Shown in pieces: positions 35,084-42,691 of a DNA stretch of 64,000 nt. The notes under the pieces were generated by a model, which worked only from the letters and a program-made list of their open reading frames with translations, was not told where the DNA came from and searched no databases. Origin of the DNA: an uncultured Adlercreutzia sp. GTDB taxonomy: Bacteria > Actinomycetota > Coriobacteriia > Coriobacteriales > Eggerthellaceae. The translations under genes and the position numbers were made by a program. The first letter of the stretch is position 1, and the number at the start of each line of letters is the position of its first letter. The DNA lies in NCBI RefSeq assembly GCF_958431955.1, contig NZ_CAUASN010000005.1, forward strand, positions 42,691-106,690. The letters are read 5' to 3'.

Positions 35084-35590
35084 ATGGCCGTTCAAACGAG
35101 GCGCCTGCTTCGCGCCGCGTTGATTTTGGGAATCGCGTTCGTTGTCCTGGGCGCGACGGCTGCTGCCGAACAACGGGAGACTGCGGCCGCCGCGCAGCCC
35201 TTCTCCGGGGAGGCGTTCGCGCGGTCCCTCGTCGATGGGGAGGAGACGACCGCGGAAAACTCGCTCGCGGCCCTCGACGCCGCCGTGGGCCGCGAGGCGC
35301 GGGAGGTGCCGGCGTGGGTCTCCGAGGAGGTGCTCTCCCTCGACGGCGCGACGGAGATCAGGGCCTTGGACGACTGGTCCCTGATCGGCTTCACGTTGCC
35401 AGGGGAGGCGGAGACGGTGCAGGCGCAGGTCGCCGCGGAACTCGAGGGGCGCGGGTGGGCCCTCGTGGAAACGGGAGCCGGGGCGTCGTTGTCGGGGGTC
35501 AAGAAAGGAGGCCGGTGCTCATGGCTGCTGCTCAACTGCACGGCCGTCGGCGACGAAACGTGTATCGTCGTCCAACTGCCTGCCGCGTGA
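35084..35590 (+). CDS. Secreted protein of unknown function in Tad cluster
   Basis: A 168-residue protein with an N-terminal signal or anchor segment (about residues 8-28, ending GATAAAEQ). The rest is an acidic soluble domain with two Cys near the end that could form a disulfide (GGRCSWLLLNCTAVGDETC). No family is recognised. The start follows GAGGAAGGAGG. Position in the Tad operon and the export signal suggest a role at the pilus base. It overlaps the DUF192 gene by 70 nt. Confidence 0.75.
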   Translation: MAVQTRRLLRAALILGIAFVVLGATAAAEQRETAAAAQPFSGEAFARSLVDGEETTAENSLAALDAAVGREAREVPAWVSEEVLSLDGATEIRALDDWSLIGFTLPGEAETVQAQVAAELEGRGWALVETGAGASLSGVKKGGRCSWLLLNCTAVGDETCIVVQLPAA

Positions 35591-35952
35591 GGGACGGGGA
35601 GGGCGCGCCCTTCGATGGCGTGTGGGTGGTGGCGGCACGCCCGCTGATGAGGCTGCGCGGCCTGGCGGGACGCGCTCCCGACCGCACGGTCATGGCCTTT
35701 CCCCGCTGCCGCGATGTGCACACGCTCACTATGCGCCACCCCCTCGACGTCGCCTTCGTCGATCGACGGGGGAGGGTGATGGAAGTGCGCCGGCTCGTGA
35801 TGCCCGGCGCCCGCCTGCGCAACGACCGTGCTTCCGCCGTGGTCGAGCGCTTCGCCCGGCCGGGGCCGTGGTTCGCGCGGGGAGATGTGGTCGAGATGCC
35901 CCAGAGCGGGCGCAAGGGCGGCCGGCGCGCCGCCGGAAGGAGGAGGAGATGA
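35521..35952 (+). CDS. DUF192-family protein in Tad cluster
   Basis: A 143-residue protein whose last 90 residues match the DUF192 plan: CRDVHTLTMRHPLDVAFVDR, then VMEVRRLVMPGARL and PGPWFARGDVVEM, with a conserved His/Met-rich strand near the start. The ATG at 35521 lies 9 nt after AAAGGAGG (35504-35511) within the previous gene; a GTG at 35587 has no ribosome-binding site. No signal peptide is present, unlike most DUF192 proteins. The C-tail is strongly basic. The function of DUF192 is unknown. Its stop overlaps the next start by 4 nt. Confidence 0.8.
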   Translation: MAAAQLHGRRRRNVYRRPTACRVRDGEGAPFDGVWVVAARPLMRLRGLAGRAPDRTVMAFPRCRDVHTLTMRHPLDVAFVDRRGRVMEVRRLVMPGARLRNDRASAVVERFARPGPWFARGDVVEMPQSGRKGGRRAAGRRRR

Positions 35953-36284
35953 AGATCTGCCCGACCTGCATGAGCAAGCTGTTCGACGATATGGACACCT
36001 GCTACGGGTGCATGTACCGCTTCGGGAGCGATCCTGAGAGAGAGCGCGAGGCCGAGGCGGTCATGTGGCCGCCGACTCCCGAGGACGTGAACGAGGGGGC
36101 GGCCCTCGAGGGGTCTATCCCATGGGGCATCCCCGAGCCCGCGGGGCTCGGATGCGGGGGACATCCCCCGTCAAAGGTGTCTGCCGCCCATGCCATGGAG
36201 GCGGGCGGCCTGGTGCTGCGCGTGATCGCGGGGAGCGGGCGTCCGGAGGAACCCCTCGTGACCATAACGATCGAGCCGGCCTAG
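35949..36284 (+). CDS. Zinc-ribbon protein of unknown function
   Basis: A 111-residue protein that begins with a CPTC...CYGC pair of CxxC motifs (residues 4-7 and 18-21), a likely treble-clef or zinc-ribbon site. An acidic Pro-rich linker and a C-terminal strand-rich segment (LVLRVIAG, PLVTITIEPA) follow. The C-terminal part resembles an FHA-like or beta-sandwich edge but is too short to assign. The start is inside the stop of the DUF192 gene (ATGA). It is last in the Tad operon. Confidence 0.75.
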   Translation: MKICPTCMSKLFDDMDTCYGCMYRFGSDPEREREAEAVMWPPTPEDVNEGAALEGSIPWGIPEPAGLGCGGHPPSKVSAAHAMEAGGLVLRVIAGSGRPEEPLVTITIEPA

Positions 36285-36295
36285 CGGGCCGGCTC
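36273..36295 (+). terminator. Hairpin at the end of the Tad operon
   Basis: GAGCCGGC at 36273-36280 pairs with GCCGGCTC at 36288-36295. It overlaps the last stop codon and lacks a T-run, so termination strength is doubtful. Confidence 0.45.
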
Positions 36296-36340
36296 GGAGG
36301 GTGGTGCCGTGACAGGCGGCGGGATGCGCCGAAGATCGCC

Positions 36341-36685
36341 TCAGCGGGTCATTTCGGCGAACAGCTGGGCCGCCTCGTCGGAGAGCCGCTCCTGAATGGC
36401 GAGATAGGCGTCGAGGAGCGTCTCCCCCTCGGCCGTCAAGGTGGAGCCGTGGGCACCGTCGCGCAGGAGGAGCTGGACGCCGAGCGTGCTCTCGGTGTCC
36501 TTGATCACGCGCCACGCCTTGCTGTAGGCCATGCGCATGGCCTTCGCCGCGGCGTTGAGCGAGCCGTGCTCGCGCACGCCGAGGCACAGTTTGGCGATGC
36601 CCGGGCCGAAGGCGGACTTCTCCTCGGCCTCGGGGTTCGAGATGGTTATGCGCACGACCGGGGTGAGCGATTGCAGCTGGCTCAT
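36341..36685 (-). CDS. ModE-like winged-helix regulator
   Basis: A 114-residue protein consisting of only the N-terminal DNA-binding domain of ModE/LysR-type regulators (GSLNAAAKAMRMAYSKAWRVIKDTESTLGVQLL, then a GSTLTAEG wing). No molybdate-binding TOBE domain is present, so it is a short-form member. Such proteins are frequent in Eggerthellaceae near redox genes. It is convergent with the Tad operon and lies 21 nt downstream of threonine synthase on the same strand. Target and ligand are unknown. Confidence 0.85.
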   Translation of the reverse strand: MSQLQSLTPVVRITISNPEAEEKSAFGPGIAKLCLGVREHGSLNAAAKAMRMAYSKAWRVIKDTESTLGVQLLLRDGAHGSTLTAEGETLLDAYLAIQERLSDEAAQLFAEMTR

Positions 36686-36706
36686 GGGCGTCTCCCGTCT
36701 TTGGGG

Positions 36707-38281
36707 CTAGCGTCGGCAGAAGGCCTCTGCGGCCGCCTCGATAGCCTCGACGTCATTGTCTATCACATCGGTGAATCGTACCGCGGCGGCATCGAGGTTG
36801 GCAAGTCCGGCGGGAATGTCGTGCCGCTTCGTTTCCTCGGCGATACGTTCGTTGAGCTGGCAGCCGGTCAGCTTCGCCACCTCTTCCGGAAGGGCCTCGC
36901 CGGGCGCCATGCCGTGCAGGGCGCGGTACACGTTGTCCCCGAACTTGGCCCAGTGGGCGGTGGAGGCGATGAGCACCGGGTTCTCGCCGCGCAGGTTCTG
37001 GGCGGCGGCGAAGGCCACGGCCGTATGGGGGTCGAGCAGGTAGCCGTATTCGTCGTGGACGTCCTTGATGGTGGTAAGGCACGTGGCGTTGTCGATGGAG
37101 TCGGCGCTGAAGTTCTCGCGCACGCGGGCGAACGTCTCGGGATCGACGCGGAAGCAGCGCTTCTCGTTCAGGTCGGCCATCCACTGGCTGATGGCCTTAG
37201 GATCGCGGCCGGTGAGCTCGAAGAGCTGGCGCTCCAGGTTGGAGGACACGAGGATGTCCATCGAAGGCGAGGAGGTGAGGATGAACTCGCGGTCGGAGAT
37301 GTCGTAGGTGCCGGTGTTGATGAAGTCGGTGAGCACGCGGTTGTCGTTGCTGGCGCACAGGAGCATGCCGATGGGCACGCCGATCTGCTTGGCGTACCAG
37401 GCTGCCAGGATGTTACCGAAGTTGCCGGTGGGCACGCAGACGTCGATCTCGTCGCCGACTGCGATCTTGCCCTGGGCCACAAGCTCGGCGTAGCTGGAGA
37501 TGTAGTAGACCACCTGGGGCAGCAGACGGCCCCAGTTGATGGAGTTGGCGCTCGAGAGGGCGACGGAGCACTCCTCGGCGAGCTTCTCGGCGAAGGCGGC
37601 GTCGGCAAAGGCGCGCTTCACGCCGGTCTGGCAGTCGTCGAAGTTGCCGCGCACGGCCCATACGCGCACGTTGTCGCCGGTGGTGGTGACCATCTGCTTG
37701 CGCTGGATGTCGCTCACGCCGCCGTCGGGGAACAGCACGCCGATGGACACGCCGTCGACGCCCTTGAACCCCTCGAGGGCCGCCTTGCCTGTATCGCCGG
37801 AGGTGGCCACGAGGATCATGAACTCGTGGTCGAGCTTGCCCCGGTCGCGCAGCTGGGCGGCGCTGGCCGAGAAGAAGTGCGGCAGGCACTGCAGCGCCAT
37901 GTCCTTGAAGGCGCTCGTGGGCCCGTGCCACAGTTCCAGGATATGGGTGTCCTCGTCGAGGGAGGTGATGGGGCAGACGGCCTCGTCGTCGAAGTTGTCG
38001 CCGTAGGCGCGCCCCATGAGCATGTCGATGACGTCGTCGGGAAGGTCGATGTTGAACGCCTTGTACACGGCGGCGGCGCGCTCGGCATAAGGGAGCGCGG
38101 CGAGGCCCGCTATCTCGTCTAGCGTGAGGGAGGGCAGCTGCTCGGGAACGTAGAGGCCGCCGCCCGGGGCCAATCCGTTCACCACGGCCTCCGTGAACGG
38201 GATCGGCTCGCCGCCCGCTCCGCGCGTGTCGAGGTAGAGGTTCTGGCCGAAGGCTTCGGCGCGATCGGTGGGCTGGGACAT
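36707..38281 (-). CDS. thrC: Threonine synthase
   Basis: A 524-residue PLP enzyme that converts O-phosphohomoserine to threonine. The N-terminal segment LYLDTRG...GGLYVPE is diagnostic of thrC. The PLP Lys is 126 in GPTSAFKDMALQ. The phosphate-binding loop SGDTGKAALEG and the NSINWGRLLPQVVYY segment follow. Length fits the long fungal/Gram-negative form rather than the 350-residue Bacillus form. The ATG at 38281 follows GGAAGGAG; an upstream start would add 15 residues. No other threonine genes are adjacent. Confidence 0.95.
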   Translation of the reverse strand: MSQPTDRAEAFGQNLYLDTRGAGGEPIPFTEAVVNGLAPGGGLYVPEQLPSLTLDEIAGLAALPYAERAAAVYKAFNIDLPDDVIDMLMGRAYGDNFDDEAVCPITSLDEDTHILELWHGPTSAFKDMALQCLPHFFSASAAQLRDRGKLDHEFMILVATSGDTGKAALEGFKGVDGVSIGVLFPDGGVSDIQRKQMVTTTGDNVRVWAVRGNFDDCQTGVKRAFADAAFAEKLAEECSVALSSANSINWGRLLPQVVYYISSYAELVAQGKIAVGDEIDVCVPTGNFGNILAAWYAKQIGVPIGMLLCASNDNRVLTDFINTGTYDISDREFILTSSPSMDILVSSNLERQLFELTGRDPKAISQWMADLNEKRCFRVDPETFARVRENFSADSIDNATCLTTIKDVHDEYGYLLDPHTAVAFAAAQNLRGENPVLIASTAHWAKFGDNVYRALHGMAPGEALPEEVAKLTGCQLNERIAEETKRHDIPAGLANLDAAAVRFTDVIDNDVEAIEAAAEAFCRR

Positions 38282-38419
38282 GGGGCTCCCTTCCTGAAGG
38301 ATGACGATTGCGGACAAGGATACCACGGGCCGCCGCCGCTCCCGCCGCCGATGGGGGCGAATGCACGGCAGGGCAGGGGGAGGAGCACGCGCCGCCTGCC
38401 GTTCGCGGAAAAGTACGAA

Positions 38420-38464
38420 AAAGTTAACTTCATGGGTTTACATAAGCTAACTTTGGACTACAAT
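38420..38464 (+). promoter_or_regulatory. Iron-responsive promoter/operator of feoA
   Basis: AAAGTTAACTT at 38420-38430 and AAGCTAACTTT at 38444-38454 form an 11-bp dyad with one mismatch. The promoter is nested in it: TTTACA at 38437-38442, a 16-nt spacer and TACAAT at 38459-38464. The layout suits a DtxR-family repressor, probably the one encoded at 42221. Confidence 0.7.
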
Positions 38465-38501
38465 ACGGAGTTGCATGCATCTAACATTGATGGGAGTCGC
38501 T

Positions 38502-38783
38502 ATGAGCCAAGCAATGGTTGTGGAAGGCGCCCGCTGCCAGGCCGACAGCGCCGGTGTAACGTGCCAGCCGATGCCCCTCGCGTTTCTGCGGGGCGGCGAT
38601 ACGGCGAAAGTCGTCCGTGTGCGCGGAAAGGGCGAGGTGCACCACCATCTCGAGAACCTGGGGTTCGTCGAGGGTGCGTCCGTCTCGGTCATTTCCGAGC
38701 AGGCGGGGAACTTCATCGTGCAGGTCAAGGGAGCAAGTGTGGCCCTCGACCGCAGCGTGGCATCGAAGATCATCGTCGCTTAA
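38502..38783 (+). CDS. feoA: FeoA-family protein (first copy)
   Basis: A 93-residue protein with an SH3-like FeoA domain: MPLAFLRGGDTAKVVRVRGKGEV, HHLENLGFVEGASVSVISEQAGNFIVQVKGASVALDRSVASKI. FeoA supports ferrous iron transport by FeoB. It has two Cys near the start and an N-terminal extension compared with the second copy. The ATG at 38502 is chosen over 38475, which lies very near the predicted transcription start. A putative iron-responsive promoter is just upstream. Confidence 0.88.
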   Translation: MSQAMVVEGARCQADSAGVTCQPMPLAFLRGGDTAKVVRVRGKGEVHHHLENLGFVEGASVSVISEQAGNFIVQVKGASVALDRSVASKIIVA

Positions 38784-38876
38784 GACAGCTATTGCCGGCA
38801 CGCCCTCGGCAGCGGGGGCGCGCCGTCTCGTCGCGTCTCCTGTCACCAGTTCAGAGGAACACAGAAAGGAAGGACT

Positions 38877-39107
38877 ATGGCAGAGGATAAGACCCTGCGC
38901 GATGTGCCCGTGGGGCAGTCGGCCACCGTGCGTCGCCTGGTGGGCGAAGGCGCCGTCAAGCGCCGCATCATGGACATGGGCATCACCAAGGGCACCGAGG
39001 TGTTCGTGCGCAAGGTGGCGCCTTTGGGAGATCCCATCGAGGTGACCGTGCGCGGCTTCGAGCTGTCGCTGCGCAAGGACGAGGCCGAGAACGTACTCGT
39101 TGCCTAA
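38877..39107 (+). CDS. feoA: FeoA-family protein (second copy)
   Basis: A 76-residue FeoA protein of standard length: TLRDVPVGQSATVRRLVGEG, RRIMDMGITKGTEVFVRKVAP and the C-terminal FELSLRKDEAENVLV. It follows the first feoA by 93 nt, with an AGAAAGGAAGG ribosome-binding site. A terminator and a second operator lie between it and feoB, so feoB can be transcribed separately. Confidence 0.93.
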   Translation: MAEDKTLRDVPVGQSATVRRLVGEGAVKRRIMDMGITKGTEVFVRKVAPLGDPIEVTVRGFELSLRKDEAENVLVA

Positions 39108-39129
39108 GAGAGCGAACACGGCTCTCACC

Positions 39130-39151
39130 TGCGCCTTTAGGCGCATTTTTT
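39130..39151 (+). terminator. Terminator between feoA2 and feoB
   Basis: TGCGCC at 39130-39135 and GGCGCA at 39140-39145 form a 6-bp stem with a TTTA loop, followed by TTTTTT. It would end feoA transcripts before feoB. Confidence 0.8.
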
Positions 39152-39158
39152 CTCCCTT

Positions 39159-39180
39159 TTAGTTAACTCGAACTAACTTT
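39159..39180 (+). promoter_or_regulatory. Second iron-responsive operator, upstream of feoB
   Basis: TTAGTTAACTCGAACTAACTTT has AGTTA/TAACT arms (39161-39165, 39174-39178) and shares AAAGTTA half-sites with the feoA operator. It lies about 85 nt before the feoB ATG and just after the terminator, so feoB has its own regulated transcription. Confidence 0.6.
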
Positions 39181-39262
39181 GATCATGTCGCAGACGCTGG
39201 GGAGAGCGTCGGGGAAGCAAGAGGCGGCATGGCGGTGATTTTTGGAGAAGGAAAGGCTGATC

Positions 39263-41794
39263 ATGGCTATCAACATTGCCCTTGCCGGCAATCCCAATTG
39301 CGGCAAGACAACCATGTTCAACGACCTGACCGGGGCGAACCAGTACGTGGGAAACTGGCCCGGTGTAACCGTTGAGAAGAAGGAAGGCAAGTACCGCGCC
39401 GACAAGGACGTGACCATCACCGACTTGCCGGGTGTGTACTCGTTGTCGCCCTACACTCCCGAGGAGATCGTCACGCGCGACTACCTCATGAGCGGCAAGC
39501 CCGACGTGGTCATCAACCTGGTTGACGCCACCAACCTGGAGCGCAACCTGTACCTCACCACCCAGATCATCGACCTGGGCATTCCGGTGGTTCTGGCCCT
39601 GAACATGATGGATCTGGTGGAAAAGAACGGCGATGTGATCAACGTGGCCGAGCTCTCCCGCCATCTGGGCTGCCCGGTGGTGGAGACCTCCGCCCTCAAG
39701 GGCCGCGGTATGGACGCCCTCATGGAGCGCGCCATCGCCGAGGCGAAGAAGGGCGTTGCCCCCACGACCGAGCTCGGCTTCGACCAGAAGGTCGAGGAGG
39801 CCCTCGCCAAGGTGATCGACATCGCCGGCGCGCGCATCAGCGGCCGCCACGCTCGCTGGTATGCCATCAAGCTTCTGGAGGGCGAGCAGCTCACCATCGA
39901 CAAGCTCGATCTGCCCGCGGGCGACCTGTCTAAGATCGCCGCGGTGCGCGAGGCGCTGGAGAACGCTGAGGACGACGACGCCGAGTCCCTCATCACCAAC
40001 GAGCGCTACGACGCCATCACCGACGTGTGCGCCGAGTGCGTGAAGAAGTCGCCGAAGGCCATGACCACTACCCAGAAGATCGACCGCGTGGTCACCAACC
40101 GTATTCTCGGTATTCCGATCTTCATCGTGATCATGTTCTTCGTGTACTACATCTCCGTGTCCACGGTGGGCACCCTTGTGACCGACTGGGCCAACGACGG
40201 TCTGTTCGGCGACGGCTGGCTCTACACCAACACCGAGGCCTACGAGGCCGATGTGGAGGAGTACGAGGGATACCAGGCCGAGATCGACGCCTATCTGGAG
40301 GCGGCTGAGGAAGACGGCCTCGATGTCGAGGCGTTCTCCGAGGCGCTCGAGGCCGAGGATCCCACGGCTGAGGACGAAGAGGTCATCGAGAACTTCATCT
40401 ACGCCGCCGAGAGCGCCAACGTGGTGGGCGAGATGGAGGTCGAGGATGAGGAGACCGGCGAGGTCGCCATCGAGTCTGTTGACTCCGCTGCTTTCGCTGA
40501 GGCCCTCGAGGCCGAAGAGCCCGATCCGGCCGACTACGGCTTCTACCATGTGGGCGTGCCTGTGGTGGTGGAGGGCTGGCTCGAGGCCGCCGGCGCCGCA
40601 CCCTGGGTGCAGTCGCTCGTGCTCGACGGCATCATCGCCGGCGTGGGCGCTGTTATCGGCTTCATCCCGCAGCTGATCGTGCTGTTCATCCTCCTCGGCT
40701 TCTTGGAGGGCTGCGGATACATGGCCCGCGTCGCCTTCATCATGGACCGCATCTTCCGTCGCTTCGGCCTGTCCGGCAAGTCCTTCATCCCGATGCTCAT
40801 CGCCTCTGGCTGCGGCGTGCCCGCGGTCATGGCCACCAAGACCATCGAGAACGAAAAAGACCGTCGCATGACCATCATGACCACCACGATGATCCCCTGC
40901 GGTGCCAAGCTGCCCATCATCGCGCTCGTCTTCGGCGCCCTGGCCGGTGGCGACTACGAGGCCACCTGGTGGGTTGCCCCGCTGTTCTACTTCCTGGGCC
41001 TGGCTGCCATCATCATCTCCTGCATCATCCTGAAGAAGTTCCGCGCCTTCGCCGGCGAGGTTGCCCCCTTCATCATGGAGCTGCCCCAGTACCACCTGCC
41101 CACGGTGAAGAACGTGTTGCTGTCCATGTGGGAGCGCGTGCGCAGCTACGTGGTGAAAGCCGGTACCATCATCTTCCTGTCCTCGATGGTCATCTGGTTC
41201 CTGCTGAACTTCGGTATGTACGAGGGCTCCTTCGGCCTGCTCGATCCTGACATGGACGATTACATCCAGTACAGTCTCATGGCCGGTCTCGGCAACTTGC
41301 TGGCCTGGATCTTCGCGCCGCTCGGTTTCGGCAACTGGGAGTCCACCGTTACCTCCATCACGGGTCTGGTGGCTAAGGAGAACGTCGTGGCCACGGTGGG
41401 CGTCATCACGAGCCTGGGCGACGAGATCGGCGAGACCGATCCGAGCCTGTGGAGCTCCTTCGCCGTCATGCTCGGTGGCAGCAGCGCCGCCATCATGGCC
41501 TTCTGCGCCTTCAACCTGTTGTGCGCCCCCTGCTTCGCCGCCATCGGCACCATTCGCCGTCAGATGATGTCCGCGAAGTGGACCTGGGCCGCCATCGGCT
41601 ACATGACCGTGTTCGCCTGGTGCGTGGGCCTCATGGTCTACCAGTTCGTCGGTCTGGCCACCGGTGAGGTCGCTTTCGGCCCCTTCACGGCCCTGGCCGT
41701 CGTGGTTGCAGCCGGCATGCTGTTCCTGCTGTTCCGCCCGGCTGCCAAGGCGAAGCCCTCCGGCCAGCTGGAGGCGGCCGCCGACAACGCCTAA
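39263..41794 (+). CDS. feoB: Ferrous iron transporter FeoB with acidic insertion
   Basis: An 843-residue membrane protein. The N-terminal G domain has G1 GNPNCGKT at 9-16, G3 DLPG at 54-57 and G4 NMMD at 114-117. The helical spacer is about 170-270. The Gate/Nucleoside-transporter-like membrane part has GIPIFIVIMFFVYYIS at 283-298 and the metal-site Cys in ASGCGVP and TMIPCGAKLP. Between the first and second membrane helices, residues 323-430 are an insertion with 39 Asp/Glu and no Lys/Arg. The start at 39263 follows GGAAAGG. It imports Fe2+ under anoxic conditions. Confidence 0.97.
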   Translation: MAINIALAGNPNCGKTTMFNDLTGANQYVGNWPGVTVEKKEGKYRADKDVTITDLPGVYSLSPYTPEEIVTRDYLMSGKPDVVINLVDATNLERNLYLTTQIIDLGIPVVLALNMMDLVEKNGDVINVAELSRHLGCPVVETSALKGRGMDALMERAIAEAKKGVAPTTELGFDQKVEEALAKVIDIAGARISGRHARWYAIKLLEGEQLTIDKLDLPAGDLSKIAAVREALENAEDDDAESLITNERYDAITDVCAECVKKSPKAMTTTQKIDRVVTNRILGIPIFIVIMFFVYYISVSTVGTLVTDWANDGLFGDGWLYTNTEAYEADVEEYEGYQAEIDAYLEAAEEDGLDVEAFSEALEAEDPTAEDEEVIENFIYAAESANVVGEMEVEDEETGEVAIESVDSAAFAEALEAEEPDPADYGFYHVGVPVVVEGWLEAAGAAPWVQSLVLDGIIAGVGAVIGFIPQLIVLFILLGFLEGCGYMARVAFIMDRIFRRFGLSGKSFIPMLIASGCGVPAVMATKTIENEKDRRMTIMTTTMIPCGAKLPIIALVFGALAGGDYEATWWVAPLFYFLGLAAIIISCIILKKFRAFAGEVAPFIMELPQYHLPTVKNVLLSMWERVRSYVVKAGTIIFLSSMVIWFLLNFGMYEGSFGLLDPDMDDYIQYSLMAGLGNLLAWIFAPLGFGNWESTVTSITGLVAKENVVATVGVITSLGDEIGETDPSLWSSFAVMLGGSSAAIMAFCAFNLLCAPCFAAIGTIRRQMMSAKWTWAAIGYMTVFAWCVGLMVYQFVGLATGEVAFGPFTALAVVVAAGMLFLLFRPAAKAKPSGQLEAAADNA

Positions 41795-41825
41795 CGACTC
41801 GCACCCGCTTCGCAAAGGAAACGCC

Positions 41826-42029
41826 ATGCAAGAGCTCAGCCTGAACTTCCCCACCGTCGTCATTCTCGTCGTCATCGCGGCGCTGGCCGTGCTCGCCATT
41901 CGGCGCATGACCCATCGCGGGCTGTGCGACTGCGGCGACCACTGCGAGAGCGGCTGCCACGGCTGCGAGGGCTGCTCGGCGGCAGAGTCCATGGCCGCTG
42001 CCATGGAGAAGGCGGCGAAGGACAAGTAG
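41826..42029 (+). CDS. FeoB-associated Cys-rich membrane protein
   Basis: A 67-residue protein. One N-terminal membrane helix (about residues 9-26) is followed by a Cys/His-rich stretch with C34, C36, C40, C44, C47 and C50 and two or three His. Small proteins of this kind follow feoB in many anaerobes and take the place of FeoC; a metal- or cluster-binding role is likely but not proven. It follows feoB by 31 nt with an AAAGGAAA ribosome-binding site. Confidence 0.88.
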   Translation: MQELSLNFPTVVILVVIAALAVLAIRRMTHRGLCDCGDHCESGCHGCEGCSAAESMAAAMEKAAKDK

Positions 42030-42135
42030 CCCTTGCGCGGCGCCCCTTCGGGACGCCCGGCGCCGACTCGGGAGGGAGCGCGGCGCCGGGCCCGGCGAGG
42101 TAACCGCTCGGCAAACCGTTGGCGAAGACAATGTG

Positions 42136-42173
42136 AACGAGGCTCGGAACTCTGCGTCCGAGCCTCGTTTTTT
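42136..42173 (+). terminator. Terminator of the feoB operon
   Basis: A 13-bp perfect stem, AACGAGGCTCGGA at 42136-42148 and its complement at 42157-42169, with an 8-nt loop and a run of T. It separates feoB and its partner from the DtxR-family gene. Confidence 0.93.
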
Positions 42174-42220
42174 CATAGGGGCCGTGATACCATGAGGACA
42201 ACTATGATAAGGAGAGCGCT

Positions 42221-42601
42221 GTGGTGAAGACATCCATGTCCCATGAGGACTACCTCGAGGCCATCGTCATGCTGGGAGGCACGACGGAGGTGCCCGTGCG
42301 CTCGGTGGACGTGGCCAACAAGCTGGGCGTGTCGAAGGCCTCGGTGAACAAGGCCATCTCCGCCCTGAAGGAGCAGGCGCTGGTCGTGCAGCCCCACTAC
42401 GGCGACATCACGCTCACCGAGGAGGGCTACGCCTACGGCAGCTCGGTTCTCGGCCGGCACCGCATGCTCTTCGACTTCCTCACCAAGGCCGTGGGCATCT
42501 CGCCCGAGGTGGCGGAGGAGGAGGCCTGCCAGATGGAGCATGCCATCAGCGACGATTCCTTCGAGAAGTGGGAGGCCTTCGTCAAGAGCCTGAACCTCTA
42601 G
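42221..42601 (+). CDS. DtxR/MntR-family metal-dependent repressor
   Basis: A 126-residue regulator. The winged helix is about residues 8-65 (VANKLGVSKASVNKAISALKEQ). The dimerisation and metal-binding domain carries C103-x-x-E106-H107 in EACQMEHAISD, matching the ancillary and primary metal ligands of DtxR. There is no SH3 domain, so it is of MntR length. Two GTG codons (42221, 42224) follow AAGGAG. Its position after the feo genes and the repeated AAAGTTA sites suggest it represses iron uptake when Fe2+ is bound. Confidence 0.9.
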   Translation: MVKTSMSHEDYLEAIVMLGGTTEVPVRSVDVANKLGVSKASVNKAISALKEQALVVQPHYGDITLTEEGYAYGSSVLGRHRMLFDFLTKAVGISPEVAEEEACQMEHAISDDSFEKWEAFVKSLNL

Positions 42602-42691
42602 CCCCGGCGCGCGAGCGCCCGTACCTGACCGCTTTCGACTGACTATCCGAACCCGAACCGAACCACGGCAGCGAAAGGAAGCCCCTCACCC

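Noticed and set aside
25679..36284. Tad cluster as a tRNA-integrated genomic island
   Set aside because: It starts near a tRNA, but no integrase and no repeated tRNA 3' end were found on the far side.
39173..42025. A 950-codon minus-strand frame opposite feoB
   Set aside because: It mirrors feoB codon bias, is His/Gly/Asp-rich and has no recognisable domain. FeoB on the plus strand is certain.
42602..42691. CCGAACCCGAACCGAACC short tandem repeats before the DivIC-like gene
   Set aside because: Only two to three degenerate 5-6 bp units in a short GC-rich gap; too weak to distinguish from chance.
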